From the NCBI RefSeq assembly GCF_003259255.1, contig NZ_QGOL01000006.1, positions 1-64,000 of the forward strand: a DNA stretch of 64,000 bases, written 5' to 3'. The stretch's first letter is position 1, and each line of letters opens with the position of its first letter. Both the position numbers and the translations under genes were made by a program. The DNA is from Algoriphagus litoralis (GTDB lineage Bacteria > Bacteroidota > Bacteroidia > Cytophagales > Cyclobacteriaceae). Of this stretch, positions 8,940 through 18,496 are shown in pieces. The notes under the pieces were generated by a model. The model did not search any database. It was given only the letters and a program-made list of their open reading frames with translations, and was not told the DNA's origin.

Positions 8940-11900
8940 ATGAAAAAAATCTATCTCTTGATTTTGGCGGTCTTGTTCAGCTTCGGAATTGAAGCCCAGC
9001 AAGTCAATATGGATATGTTTAAATCCATGAAAGCCAGAAATATTGGACCAGGAGCAATGAGTGGCAGGATTACCGCTATTCAGGCTGTTGATGACAATCC
9101 CAACATCATTTACGCGGGCTCGGCTTCTGGTGGACTTTGGAAATCAACCTCTGGCGGAATCACTTGGGAGCCGATTTTTGACAATGAAAAAGTCCATTCC
9201 ATCGGCGCCATTTCCATCTATCAGAAAAACCCAAATATTATTTGGGTAGGTACTGGAGAAGGTAATCCGAGAAACTCGCTGAACATGGGCTATGGAGTCT
9301 ACCGCTCTATGGATGCTGGCAAGACCTGGCAGATGATGGGCTTAGAAAAAACCAGAGCTATCCACCGAATAATTGTTCATCCGGATGATCCTAATACGGT
9401 ATTTGTCGGAGCCATAGGGTCTCCATGGGGTGAGCAGGAAGATCGGGGTGTGTATAAAACCACCGATGGCGGCAAAACCTGGAAAAAAATACTCTATATC
9501 GACACCAAAACTGGGGTTGGCGAAATGATCATGGATCCAAATAACCCAAACAAAATCTTCGTCAACATGTGGCAACACAGGAGATATCCATGGTTCTTTG
9601 AGTCAGGTGGGGAATCCTCAGGACTTTATGTTACTCAGGATGGAGGAGAAAATTGGAAAAAATTAACTGCGGCTGACAACGGACTACCAAAAGGAAACTT
9701 GGGAAGAATGGGTTTGGCTATTTCTAAAGCAAACAGCAGCAAAGTCTATGCATTGATCGAGTCTTCTAAAAACGCACTGTATGTGTCTGAGGATGGAGGA
9801 GAAAAATTTGCGATGGTAAATGACAAGCCAGAAATCGGAGATAGACCTTTCTATTATTTTGAAATCTATGCAGATCCAAAAAATGAAAACCGAATCTACA
9901 CCCTCTATTCCCGAGTGGGAATTAGTGAAGACGGAGGTAAATCTTTTGACCAATTGCTCCAGTATGATGGCGTGCATCCAGATCACCATGCTTGGTACAT
10001 CAATCCAAATGATCCCAACCTGTTGATCAATGGAAATGACGGAGGCTTAAACATCTCCCGGGATATGGGCAAAACCTGGTATTTCGCAGAAAGCATCCCA
10101 GTGGGTCAGTTTTACCACATCAATGTCGACAATGAAATCCCTTACAATGTCTATGGAGGAATGCAGGATAATGGTTCATGGACAGGCCCTGCTTATCTCT
10201 GGAGAGTGGATGGAATCAGAAATACCTACTGGCAGGAAGTATCTTTCGGCGATGGTTTTGATGTAGTGTCGCATCCTGCAGATTCCCGCTACGGATACAC
10301 CATGTCTCAAGGAGGAAATGTCTCCCGATTTGACAAACTTACCGGGCATAACCGTACGATACGCCCTACTCATCCGGACAAAGATGTGTTTCTTCGATTC
10401 AACTGGAATGCTGCTATTGCTCAGGATCCACACGATGCAAACACAGTGTATTATGCATCCCAGTTTCTGCACAAGTCGACAGACTCCGGAGAAACATGGG
10501 AGATCATCTCTCCAGATCTGACCACCAATGACTCTACCAAGCAGCGTCAGCAAATGACCGGAGGATTGACATTTGATATCACTGGAGCAGAAAACCATAC
10601 CACTATCATTGCCATCGCTCCAAGTCCAGTAGATAAAAATGTAATCTGGGTCGGAACAGATGATGGAAACCTGCAAGTCACCCAAGATGGGGGTAAAACC
10701 TGGACCAATACTGCAGCAAAACTCACAGGATTGCCTAAAGCATCCTGGATACCTCAAGTACAAGCCTCTAAGTACAATGCAGGGGAAGTGTGGGTCGTAG
10801 CAAACAATTACCGAAATAATGATTTCGCAGCCTATGCGTATCACAGTTCTGACTATGGAAAAACATTCACCAGAATCGCTGACGATAGCAAAGTATGGGG
10901 TTATACCCTTTCGATCAAACAGGATACCGAGGAGCCAAATTTGGTCTTTTTAGGAACTGAATTCGGTTTGTATGTTTCTTTTGACAAAGCCAAAACATGG
11001 AACAAATGGGAACATGGCTATCCGAAGGCAGTATCGACTTATGACATGACCATTCAGGAGCGGGAAGCTGACTTGGTAATCGGGACTTTTGGAAGAGCGA
11101 TTTATGTATTAGATGATATCAGACCATTGCGGGCTTTTGCAAAAAACAATGGAGCAGTTCCTTCAGGCAAAATCACAGCGTTCCCTGCTCCGGAGGCATA
11201 CCAAGCTGTCATTCAGCGTCCTCATGGGGAGCGGTTCATGGCCAGTGGAAAGTATGCCGGAGAAAACAGAGATTTTGGCGGAAGAATGACTTTTCTAGTC
11301 AATGATGATAAGGAAAAACTAGATTCGGTCACTGTCAAAATCTACGATGGCAGTGGAGAGCAGATCCGAACCTTGAAAACGCTTCCTGTCAAAGGAGTGA
11401 ACAAAATCATCTGGAATCTGGATAGAAAATCTACTGCCGAAATGACCGGCGGATTCGGTGGCGGTGGTGGCCAAGGCGGAGGCCGGCGATCTGGATTCTT
11501 TGAACCAAGCGGAGGAAATGTGATTCCGGGTACATACAAGGCAGTATTTGTCTATGGATCGGATTCTTCTGAGACCTCGATCAAGGTTAATATGGACCCA
11601 AGAATACCTGTGCAACTAGCAGATTTGCAGGCCAAGGAAGCCTTCTTGAAGAAAAATGAAGCGCTCTCCACTGAAGTAAGCGCAGCTACCACCAAGCTGA
11701 ACGATGCCCAAAAGACGATTGACAAAGTCAATGCGATGATCAAAGACATCACAACGCCTGAGGCGAAAGCTTTGGCTGAAGCGACGAAAGAAATCAAGAA
11801 GAAACTGGATAAAACCAGAGAGGCATTCTACGGTCCAACGAGAGAAGGTCAGGGAATCGTGAGAAACTTGTACCCAACTACGATGACCCGTCAGTTTGTG

Positions 11901-12089
11901 CCACGCAGCTATGCCAATTCCAGCTTTGGAGCTCCAGGTGCTACCGAAGAACGTCTATATACCCAAGCCAAGGAGTCTGCTGAGGAGGCAATAGCCGAAG
12001 TCAACAAATTCATGGAAGGCGACTGGAAAGCTTTCGAAGAAAAAGTGAAGTCCACTCCGATTGATCTATTTGATACTGGGAAGAAGTAA
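8940..12089 (+). CDS. Secreted BNR/sortilin-like beta-propeller protein (often annotated glycosyl hydrolase)
   Basis: A 1049-residue exported protein with a signal peptide (cleavage near EAQQ). It has at least ten Asp-box/BNR motifs spread over residues ~60-720, for example SMDAGKTW, TTDGGKTW, TQDGGENW, SRDMGKTW, STDSGETW and TQDGGKTW. This predicts one or two beta-propellers like the VPS10/sortilin and sialidase-like fold. A Gly-rich linker (~840-855) and a C-terminal coiled coil rich in Lys/Glu/Ala (~905-970) follow. The family is abundant in Bacteroidota and usually named glycosyl hydrolase, but no catalytic residues for glycoside cleavage can be shown here; peptide or glycan binding is equally possible. 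It is a single gene with its own terminator. Confidence 0.85.
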   Translation: MKKIYLLILAVLFSFGIEAQQVNMDMFKSMKARNIGPGAMSGRITAIQAVDDNPNIIYAGSASGGLWKSTSGGITWEPIFDNEKVHSIGAISIYQKNPNIIWVGTGEGNPRNSLNMGYGVYRSMDAGKTWQMMGLEKTRAIHRIIVHPDDPNTVFVGAIGSPWGEQEDRGVYKTTDGGKTWKKILYIDTKTGVGEMIMDPNNPNKIFVNMWQHRRYPWFFESGGESSGLYVTQDGGENWKKLTAADNGLPKGNLGRMGLAISKANSSKVYALIESSKNALYVSEDGGEKFAMVNDKPEIGDRPFYYFEIYADPKNENRIYTLYSRVGISEDGGKSFDQLLQYDGVHPDHHAWYINPNDPNLLINGNDGGLNISRDMGKTWYFAESIPVGQFYHINVDNEIPYNVYGGMQDNGSWTGPAYLWRVDGIRNTYWQEVSFGDGFDVVSHPADSRYGYTMSQGGNVSRFDKLTGHNRTIRPTHPDKDVFLRFNWNAAIAQDPHDANTVYYASQFLHKSTDSGETWEIISPDLTTNDSTKQRQQMTGGLTFDITGAENHTTIIAIAPSPVDKNVIWVGTDDGNLQVTQDGGKTWTNTAAKLTGLPKASWIPQVQASKYNAGEVWVVANNYRNNDFAAYAYHSSDYGKTFTRIADDSKVWGYTLSIKQDTEEPNLVFLGTEFGLYVSFDKAKTWNKWEHGYPKAVSTYDMTIQEREADLVIGTFGRAIYVLDDIRPLRAFAKNNGAVPSGKITAFPAPEAYQAVIQRPHGERFMASGKYAGENRDFGGRMTFLVNDDKEKLDSVTVKIYDGSGEQIRTLKTLPVKGVNKIIWNLDRKSTAEMTGGFGGGGGQGGGRRSGFFEPSGGNVIPGTYKAVFVYGSDSSETSIKVNMDPRIPVQLADLQAKEAFLKKNEALSTEVSAATTKLNDAQKTIDKVNAMIKDITTPEAKALAEATKEIKKKLDKTREAFYGPTREGQGIVRNLYPTTMTRQFVPRSYANSSFGAPGATEERLYTQAKESAEEAIAEVNKFMEGDWKAFEEKVKSTPIDLFDTGKK

Positions 12090-12120
12090 GCTTTCCCGTA
12101 TTCGGTAAAATTCTAATAAT

Positions 12121-12149
12121 GCATCCTGAGATTTCGGGATGCTTTTTTT
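12121..12149 (+). terminator. Terminator after the BNR protein gene
   Basis: Nine-pair stem GCATCCTGA / TTCGGGATGC (one T-G pair), GATT loop, seven-T tract, 31 nt after the stop codon. Confidence 0.85.
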
Positions 12150-12419
12150 ATTCCTTTCAATGCTATAATCCTGAAAAGATTATTTCCCACTTTTAGAATG
12201 TTTGGAAAAGAAAAGGTCAAGTACTACTGCCATTAACTTTTTTCAGGCTATCGACGAAAAATAGAATTACTTATTCCGATCTGGTACCTACATCAAAAGG
12301 TGGAAGAAAAAAAAGTTCATCTTCAACAAGCACATGACACTTTTCCAACAAGGTGAAGGAAATACTATAGTTTTGCTACATTTTTGGACTAATTCTCAAA
12401 ACCCCGAAAAATTAAGCCT
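12150..12419. other. Intergenic stretch before the APC permease gene
   Basis: 270 bp without a convincing ORF, RNA gene or repeat. It presumably holds the promoter of the permease gene, but I cannot pick a good TAnnTTTG element. Confidence 0.5.
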
Positions 12420-13703
12420 TTGAGCTACGCCACAACTAAAATTTCCTGGAAAACAGCAGCCGGACTTGTGGTTGCAAATATGATCGGTACGGGCGTTTTC
12501 ACCAGTTTGGGATTCCAACTTGCCGAAGTACAAAACACCTGGTCGATCCTTTTCCTTTGGATCATTGGTGGACTGATGGCCTTGATTGGCGCATTTACCT
12601 ATGCCGAGTTGGGCACACATTTTCATAAGACTGGCGGAGATTACATTTTCCTTTCCGAAGCTATTCATCCTTCTATCGGCTATTTATATGCCTGGGTATC
12701 CTTGACAGTGGGATTTTCAGCACCGATTGCAATAGCTGCCATGGCCATGAATGGCTATTTGAGTCCACTTTTTGGGGGTTCAAGTTATCCAGGCTTGTTT
12801 TTTCTCCTAGCTGTCCCTATAGCTCATATTTTCTCTGTCAGCAGATCGGCCCAGTTTCAGGATTTCTTTACCTTGATCAAAGTGGCTTTTGTACTTATCC
12901 TGATATTCATTGGCCTCTACCATAGCCCAGCTTTAGGGAGTTCATCTTTTGACTTTTCTGATTCTTGGCAAAAAGAGGTCATCATGCCAGGATTTGCTGT
13001 ATCCTTAATCTATGTTTTCTACGCCTATACTGGCTGGAATTCGGCGGCCTACATCATAGAAGAAGTAGATCAACCAAAGAAAAATCTTCCCAAAGCGCTC
13101 ATTTGGGCTACTTTTTCGGTCATGGTTGTGTATGTTTTACTTCAATTGGTTTTTTTGAAGCATGCATCAATCAGCCAGCTTTCCGGAAAGGTGGAAGTAG
13201 CTGATATAGCTTTCGGGAATATCTTTGGCCCATCTGGTGCACTTTGGGTCAGCTTTTTTATAGGGGTGCAGTTGATTGCGACCATTTCAGGCTATTCATG
13301 GATTGGCCCGAGAATTACCTTTGCAATGGCAAGAGACTTCAAACTCTGGAAACCGCTCTCGAAGGTTAATGCAAATGGAATACCTGTCAGAGCCATCCTA
13401 TTAAATACTGCTATCAGCTTAGTCTTATTCCTTTCTGGGTCATTTGAGCAAATCATGCTTTATGCCGGATTCGTACTGCAATTGATGGGAACGATTACGG
13501 TATATTCTTCACTGAAACTCAAAGGCCAACATGGATTTAAAAGTCCGCTAAAACCCTGGATTCAACTGATTTATATTGCCTTTAGTACAGGAGTAATGGC
13601 CTACTTATTCTGGGATCGCCCTTGGGAAAGTGTGGCCGGATTGGGAATCGTGGGTTTGGGCCTGGTAATTTTCCTTTTTGATAAAAAATCAGAAGGAAAT
13701 TAA
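12420..13703 (+). CDS. APC family amino acid permease
   Basis: A 427-residue inner-membrane transporter with about 12 hydrophobic segments. The first helix carries the APC hallmark NMIGTGVF near residues 20-27, where the GTG kink binds the amino acid backbone. The second helix region has YAELGTHFHKTGGDY, also typical, so it should import or exchange amino acids or polyamines by cation symport; specificity is unclear. The start is TTG at 12420: the next ATG (codon 21) would remove most of helix 1. Its TAA stop overlaps the convergent TspO stop on the self-complementary TTAA at 13700-13703. Confidence 0.9.
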   Translation: MSYATTKISWKTAAGLVVANMIGTGVFTSLGFQLAEVQNTWSILFLWIIGGLMALIGAFTYAELGTHFHKTGGDYIFLSEAIHPSIGYLYAWVSLTVGFSAPIAIAAMAMNGYLSPLFGGSSYPGLFFLLAVPIAHIFSVSRSAQFQDFFTLIKVAFVLILIFIGLYHSPALGSSSFDFSDSWQKEVIMPGFAVSLIYVFYAYTGWNSAAYIIEEVDQPKKNLPKALIWATFSVMVVYVLLQLVFLKHASISQLSGKVEVADIAFGNIFGPSGALWVSFFIGVQLIATISGYSWIGPRITFAMARDFKLWKPLSKVNANGIPVRAILLNTAISLVLFLSGSFEQIMLYAGFVLQLMGTITVYSSLKLKGQHGFKSPLKPWIQLIYIAFSTGVMAYLFWDRPWESVAGLGIVGLGLVIFLFDKKSEGN

Positions 13704-14176
13704 TTTTTGGCGAGCCTGAGCTGACCTAAGATAATCATGGTCGCAAAAAAAGTCCAAGCCACAATGGGGAAAACCAGATAGGATAGATTGGATGAAAGTT
13801 CAGATACTGTGACTCCTACCCACAAGGCCACCAAAATGACCAGAATATTTCCAAACAAACCAAATTTAAGCGCAGAGATCCCTGTAAGCTTCTCCAGACC
13901 CAAGGTATAATAGGCATAGGTGGCGCATACCACTGCCAAGATGATGGTCATGGTAGCTAAATCGTCAGCATCAATTCGTACCAGTTTGTAGCGAAGGATG
14001 GCGAGCAACAAAAAAAGAAAAACCCAAACTATCGGAATTACAAATCCAGGCGGTTCAAACCAAAGCCTTTTTTTGGGATCATTGCCTTCAAACTTCAATC
14101 CAAGGAAATACGCGGGGACATTGGTCAGGAATAGAATTCCGTAGAATAAAAGAATGTTGCCTGTCAATGTATCCAT
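13700..14176 (-). CDS. TspO/MBR family membrane protein
   Basis: A 158-residue protein with five predicted transmembrane helices and the family signature WFEPPGFVIPIVW near residues 39-51, typical of TspO/peripheral benzodiazepine receptor homologues. These bind porphyrins and sterol-like ligands, and some act in tetrapyrrole handling or stress response; the role here is unknown. The match beyond the WxPPxxVxPIVW core is moderate. It is convergent with and overlaps the APC permease by 4 nt. ATG start. Confidence 0.75.
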   Translation of the reverse strand: MDTLTGNILLFYGILFLTNVPAYFLGLKFEGNDPKKRLWFEPPGFVIPIVWVFLFLLLAILRYKLVRIDADDLATMTIILAVVCATYAYYTLGLEKLTGISALKFGLFGNILVILVALWVGVTVSELSSNLSYLVFPIVAWTFFATMIILGQLRLAKN

Positions 14177-14255
14177 AAGCTGAATTTAAGGGGAAAAAAT
14201 CAAACCATCTTTGAGCTTCTAAATTTTGTTTAGGATTTAACAAAAATTATTTTAT

Positions 14256-14699
14256 TCAACCTAAAAGCCTCCTGTGGTAATTGATCTGGCCCACGTGATA
14301 ATTCAAATGCCCATAAAGGTGCATCAGGAAAAATCCAATAGACATCGAATGGCCAAAAAAAGCATGCAGAGACTTGTCTCCCAAACGACTCGAGTCTAAG
14401 TTTAAAAGTGAAGTCGCCACTAGCCTCTTGACTTCTTCCAACTCAGCCAACATCGCTGCTCTTGGTACGTCTTTAGCTCCAAACTCCCGCTCTCGGTCTC
14501 GTTGATAAGCGATTCCGCCGAAGTCAAGACCGATAAAATGTCGTAAGTTCCCAAACAGGTGCAGGGAAAGATTGCCGGCAGAGTTGGAAATTTCTTTGTC
14601 TATGACCCAAATTTTCGCTTCATCACTGTAAGCTTCCAACTCTTGTCCAAGCTTTTCCAAATCTCTCTGAAACAGCTGATTAAGTTCTTTTAGATTCAT
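14256..14699 (-). CDS. DinB family protein (putative metal-dependent)
   Basis: A 147-residue four-helix-bundle protein of the DinB/YfiT superfamily. Histidines sit where the family's metal triad is expected: H47 and H52 region (LHLFGNLRHFIG) and the C-terminal HLYGHLNYHVGQINYHRR. Members act as thiol-dependent transferases or have unknown function. Its ATG overlaps the muramidase stop codon as ATGA (14696-14699), so translation is coupled to that gene. Whether the pairing is functional is unknown. Confidence 0.78.
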   Translation of the reverse strand: MNLKELNQLFQRDLEKLGQELEAYSDEAKIWVIDKEISNSAGNLSLHLFGNLRHFIGLDFGGIAYQRDREREFGAKDVPRAAMLAELEEVKRLVATSLLNLDSSRLGDKSLHAFFGHSMSIGFFLMHLYGHLNYHVGQINYHRRLLG

Positions 14700-15526
14700 G
14701 GACGGTTTAGGTACTTCTGGTAGGCATTAGCCATTTTGATGTCATATTTGTTCTGTGCGTAGGCTGGTCCATTATAGCATTTTGCAAAGGAGGCCCAATT
14801 GAGAGAACGGAGGTGATTGATGCACCCAAATTCGGTAATGTATCGGCCAAATGCTTCCAATTGATTTCGCTCGTGAATGTACATCTCATCAACGAAAGCC
14901 TGGACAGAATCGTATTTGAGTTTTTTGGCATGAAATCCCATGATTTGATAACTTCCCCATGATGCGGAAGCCAGAGCAGCTTCTTTTACCCGGGGATCTG
15001 CAAGCAGATTGGCGGCTTTTTCAAGTCTGTCAAATTCTTTAGTTCCTCCTAGGTAATGGGATTTGGTCCATTTGGAATATAACACATCTGCATTTGAAGC
15101 ATTTGCTATAGAGCTGGGATTGATCCCTCTCTCCTTTAACTGATTCCAAAAAATATGGCCTTCAAATAGGATTTTTGGACGCCCATCCACAAGAAAGCCC
15201 TTCCCGCTGCTTTCTACTTCATTGACTGCTTTGACTGCAGCGAGCTCGAGATTGTTTTTCTGGGCAAAAGCTTTCAGATCCTGCTCACCCAAAAATTTAT
15301 CTCCCATTGTCTGGGCAGGCCGGGTCTTTTCAATAAGTACAGTCCATGTTTTAATTCCCACTTCGCCGTCTACCACCAGGCCATTTTTCTTTTGAAAATC
15401 CTTCACCGCAGCATCCGTCATATTTCCAAAATACCCAGTGGAAGGGATATCGTAGCCTAATTTTCCCAGAAGTTCCTGAAGGTAGGAAACATAAGTTCCT
15501 CTTGATCTGAATTTGATAGTTTGCAT
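14696..15526 (-). CDS. Peptidoglycan-binding N-acetylmuramidase
   Basis: A 276-residue protein with an N-terminal peptidoglycan-binding domain (PGBD1-like, residues ~1-70: LQELLGKLGYDI, FQKKNGLVVDGEVG) and a C-terminal N-acetylmuramidase domain (DUF3380-like, ~95-275) with NEVESSGKGFL, KILFEGHIFW, SWGSYQIMGFH and YNGPAYAQNKYD. The Glu of NEVESSG is the likely general acid. It resembles phage endolysins, but no other phage gene is nearby and no signal peptide is seen. I use the ATG at 15526: the longer frame starts with TTG at 15586 and would run through the helicase terminator. Confidence 0.88.
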   Translation of the reverse strand: MQTIKFRSRGTYVSYLQELLGKLGYDIPSTGYFGNMTDAAVKDFQKKNGLVVDGEVGIKTWTVLIEKTRPAQTMGDKFLGEQDLKAFAQKNNLELAAVKAVNEVESSGKGFLVDGRPKILFEGHIFWNQLKERGINPSSIANASNADVLYSKWTKSHYLGGTKEFDRLEKAANLLADPRVKEAALASASWGSYQIMGFHAKKLKYDSVQAFVDEMYIHERNQLEAFGRYITEFGCINHLRSLNWASFAKCYNGPAYAQNKYDIKMANAYQKYLNRP

Positions 15527-15539
15527 AGCGCTTTGGTTA

Positions 15540-15574
15540 AAAATGAAAAGTACTTCAAGATACCTGAAGTACTT
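15540..15574 (-). terminator. Terminator of the DEAD-box helicase gene
   Basis: Perfect 10-bp inverted repeat AAGTACTTCA (15548-15557) / TGAAGTACTT (15565-15574) with a 7-nt loop. On the minus strand it is followed by a T-rich run. It separates the helicase from the muramidase gene. Confidence 0.8.
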
Positions 15575-15602
15575 CACAAAAACCAAAATAGGCCACTGAA
15601 AA

Positions 15603-17027
15603 TCAGGAGTCGATCACATTCTTTCGTTGCCCGTATTTGCTCGGGATTTCGGATTTCGGAGCTGCAGATTGCTCAGGCTTAGGTGCAGTGGATTGTTCGG
15701 GATTGGATGGTTTCTGAATAGAAGCATTTTCTGCTTTTTTGAAATCCGCCCGAGGTTTGAAGCCTGGAGCACCTTTGGATCCAGAAGGTTTTTCGCCAGC
15801 AGGTTTGTTTCCCGGTTTTTTCTTTTTCTTGTTTTTTGACTTTCCCGCAGAGCCCGAGGAAAAATCAGAAGACTTGGCTTTGCCACCAATATATTCAGGT
15901 CCTTTTTCAAAACCTTCCGGAAGAGGATTTCGAGTGATTTCCATTCCGATCAGGTTTTCAATTCGGACAAATTTGTGCTGATCCTTTGGATTGACAAAGG
16001 TGATTGCTTCGCCTTCTTTGTCGGCACGGGCGGTTCGCCCTACCCGATGCACGTAATCCTCCGGATCACTTGGTGTGTCAAAGTTGATGACCAACTCGAT
16101 CCCGACGACATCAATTCCTCGGGAGATGATATCGGTGCCGATCAATATTTTGACTGCCTTATTTTTAAAATTTGACATGATCTTTTCCCGCTCGACCTGC
16201 TCTAGGTCTGAGTGAAATGCCTCGATGTCAAATTGTTTTTTCAAGACTTTATAGAGCGCTTTTACTTTGTCTTTGGTAGAGGCAAAAATAATCACCGCCT
16301 CGTAGGGTTTTTGGGATAAAATGTGCCGTACCAATTCCTCCTTCTGTCCATCATACACCGAATACATGGACTGGGTGACACCCTCAGCCGTTTTGCCAAT
16401 AGACAGCGAAATCTCCTCAGGATTTCTGAGAAACTTCATGCTGAATTGACGGATTTTAGGCGGCATGGTAGCCGAAAAGAGTACGGTCTGACGATCCTGA
16501 GGAAGGTAATTGACGATTTTCAGAATGTCATCCGAAAATCCCATATCCATCATTCGGTCTGCTTCATCCAATACCAAATGCTCGAGCGAGCTGAGGTCAA
16601 TCTTACCACCAGCCAATAAGGCTATCAGACGTCCCGGAGTGGCAACGACGATTTCTGCACCTGTCTCCAGTGCTTTTTTCTGCTGCTCCCAAATAATCCC
16701 GTCTCCGCCTCCATAAATCGGCACGGAACTCACGCCCAAAAAGTATGAGAATCCCTGAATCTGCTGATCGATTTGAATCGCAAGCTCCCGTGTAGGAGCC
16801 AAAATCAGGGTATTCAGTTTGTTGGAACCTGACTTTGATATTTTATTGAGAATAGGAAGTACAAAAGCTGCGGTTTTTCCTGTGCCAGTCTGTGCGCAGG
16901 CAATCAAATCTTTACCCTGCATGATCACGGGAATGGCCATTTCCTGAATTGGTGTAGGCCGGTCAAAGCCCATGGCATCGAGTCCTTCCTGTAGTGAAGA
17001 CTCGAAATTGAAATTAATAAAACTCAA
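15603..17027 (-). CDS. DEAD-box ATP-dependent RNA helicase (RhlE-like)
   Basis: A 474-residue RNA helicase with all main motifs: Q motif FDRPTPIQ, Walker A AQTGTGKT (45-52), PTREL, DEAD in LDEADRMMDMGF, SAT, and HRVGRTAR of motif VI. Residues ~385-474 are a low-complexity basic tail rich in Lys, Pro, Gly and Ser (KSKNKKKKKPG), typical of RhlE-type helicases working on rRNA or cold-induced RNA structure. The start is TTG: in frame upstream there is no ATG before a stop, and MSFINFNF fits the family N-terminus. It ends at a clear terminator. Confidence 0.93.
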   Translation of the reverse strand: MSFINFNFESSLQEGLDAMGFDRPTPIQEMAIPVIMQGKDLIACAQTGTGKTAAFVLPILNKISKSGSNKLNTLILAPTRELAIQIDQQIQGFSYFLGVSSVPIYGGGDGIIWEQQKKALETGAEIVVATPGRLIALLAGGKIDLSSLEHLVLDEADRMMDMGFSDDILKIVNYLPQDRQTVLFSATMPPKIRQFSMKFLRNPEEISLSIGKTAEGVTQSMYSVYDGQKEELVRHILSQKPYEAVIIFASTKDKVKALYKVLKKQFDIEAFHSDLEQVEREKIMSNFKNKAVKILIGTDIISRGIDVVGIELVINFDTPSDPEDYVHRVGRTARADKEGEAITFVNPKDQHKFVRIENLIGMEITRNPLPEGFEKGPEYIGGKAKSSDFSSGSAGKSKNKKKKKPGNKPAGEKPSGSKGAPGFKPRADFKKAENASIQKPSNPEQSTAPKPEQSAAPKSEIPSKYGQRKNVIDS

Positions 17028-17212
17028 ATTGTTGGTGATTAAATTAACTATACCGAGTCCCTAAAAAACCGAACTCCTTCAAATATACAGTCTTAAAACT
17101 TACAATGCCAATTGACAGCCAAGAGAGCAAGGATCATTCAGGCAGTTTTCAAATCAGTTAGCATCAGTTCTAAGTTTGGAGTATATTACCTTATCAATAA
17201 ACTGATGCTGAA

Positions 17213-18265
17213 ATGATTCAATTACGAATTTTCTTCTTTCTTTTTATCTCGGGGATGATTCCGCTTTGGAGCTTTGGTCAGAATTTCAACCTGAGCGGAA
17301 GAGTGATGGATTTTGACTCCAGAGAATTCATCGAAGGAGCCTCAGTTACCCTGCGAAATACTGCTTTCGGTTCAATCAGCAATGGTGCTGGGAATTTTTC
17401 CATCGAAAACATTCTTTCGGAAAAATATACCTTGGCGATCACTTTGCCCGGATACAACACTTACGAGCAAGTAGTCAACCTCAAAAACGATCTGAACCTC
17501 GGAAATATCTATTTGGTGAAATATGGAAGCGAAGGAACAGGTGCAGCCCTGCAAAAAACCATCCGTGCCACGAATGTCAGTAGACTATTAGTCGAGCGTC
17601 CCAATTTCATTGCTAATTCCATCTACGGTATACCTCCCGAGCCCAAAAAGCTCGAAGGTAACTTCTATCTGGACAACAAATGGAATGTAGCCTCTATCCT
17701 ACTTTACCGAGAACAGACGGTATTGGAGGGGTTTCGGGTTAGGTACAATATCAATTCCAACCTATTCGAACTGATGGAACCCGAAAATAATTTGGTGACC
17801 ACCATGCCTGGACTCCGGATCCAAAATATAGTCTGGATGGATAGCTCTTACAAAGTGCCCCGATATTTTGTCAATGGAATGGACTTCAAAGAGGAGGGTA
17901 CGCCAATTTCTGGTTTTTTTGAGGTATTGGTAGAAGGAGAATTGCCGCTGATGCGCAGGACACTGGCGATTTTCAAAGAATCCAATTACAATACTGCACT
18001 GATGGTTGGCAATCGCAATGATCAGATCATCAAACGGAACGTGTATTATTATCTCAAAGGAAAAGACCTGATAGCAGTACCCAAAAAGCGGAAGGAGTTG
18101 TACTTGATTTTTGGTGACAAGGCCGCAGAAATGCAGGAATTTGTAGAGGAAAATGAAATGGATCTCAAAAAGAATGGGTCAATTTTCCAACTCTTCACGT
18201 ATTATAACTCTAGATTTCCCGGCTTTGTCCCTATCATGGATCAGCTCTTGGATGAGGGAGATTGA
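17213..18265 (+). CDS. Carboxypeptidase-like regulatory domain protein, exported
   Basis: A 350-residue exported protein with a signal peptide ending WSFGQ. A carboxypeptidase-D regulatory-like beta-sandwich follows (residues ~27-105: LSGRVMDFDSREFIEGASV, TTL-type strand pairs, GNIYLVK). The rest (~110-350) is beta-rich, without motifs I recognise, and contains KRNVYYYLKG and a short basic KKRKE segment. Similar proteins are common in Bacteroidota and are thought to be periplasmic or outer-membrane associated; function unknown. It stands alone, divergent from the helicase. Confidence 0.75.
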   Translation: MIQLRIFFFLFISGMIPLWSFGQNFNLSGRVMDFDSREFIEGASVTLRNTAFGSISNGAGNFSIENILSEKYTLAITLPGYNTYEQVVNLKNDLNLGNIYLVKYGSEGTGAALQKTIRATNVSRLLVERPNFIANSIYGIPPEPKKLEGNFYLDNKWNVASILLYREQTVLEGFRVRYNINSNLFELMEPENNLVTTMPGLRIQNIVWMDSSYKVPRYFVNGMDFKEEGTPISGFFEVLVEGELPLMRRTLAIFKESNYNTALMVGNRNDQIIKRNVYYYLKGKDLIAVPKKRKELYLIFGDKAAEMQEFVEENEMDLKKNGSIFQLFTYYNSRFPGFVPIMDQLLDEGD

Positions 18266-18496
18266 GACAAATCTGATGGTCAAAAAAAAATTTATCTTTC
18301 TTTCTTTGCTTTGGCATTGAAAGTCGGAGGACAGTTGAATTGAACATCAATTTTGACTTTGGGATTTTAAAATTCTGTTTTAAAACAATCTGGGCCTGTA
18401 ATTATCTTCAAACCTCCTCGACTTAACTTCTGCGGGTGCTCGTCTTCTTCAGTCTCGGAGCATACATCTACAGTCTTTACACCAACCATCAATAAA

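Noticed and set aside
10176..10844. 222-codon open frame on the minus strand inside the BNR protein
   Set aside because: Cys/Ser-rich shadow of a propeller-encoding region, no family features.
14696..15526. Remnant prophage around the muramidase
   Set aside because: No holin, capsid, tail, integrase or att-like repeats nearby; domain type is also common as a cellular protein.
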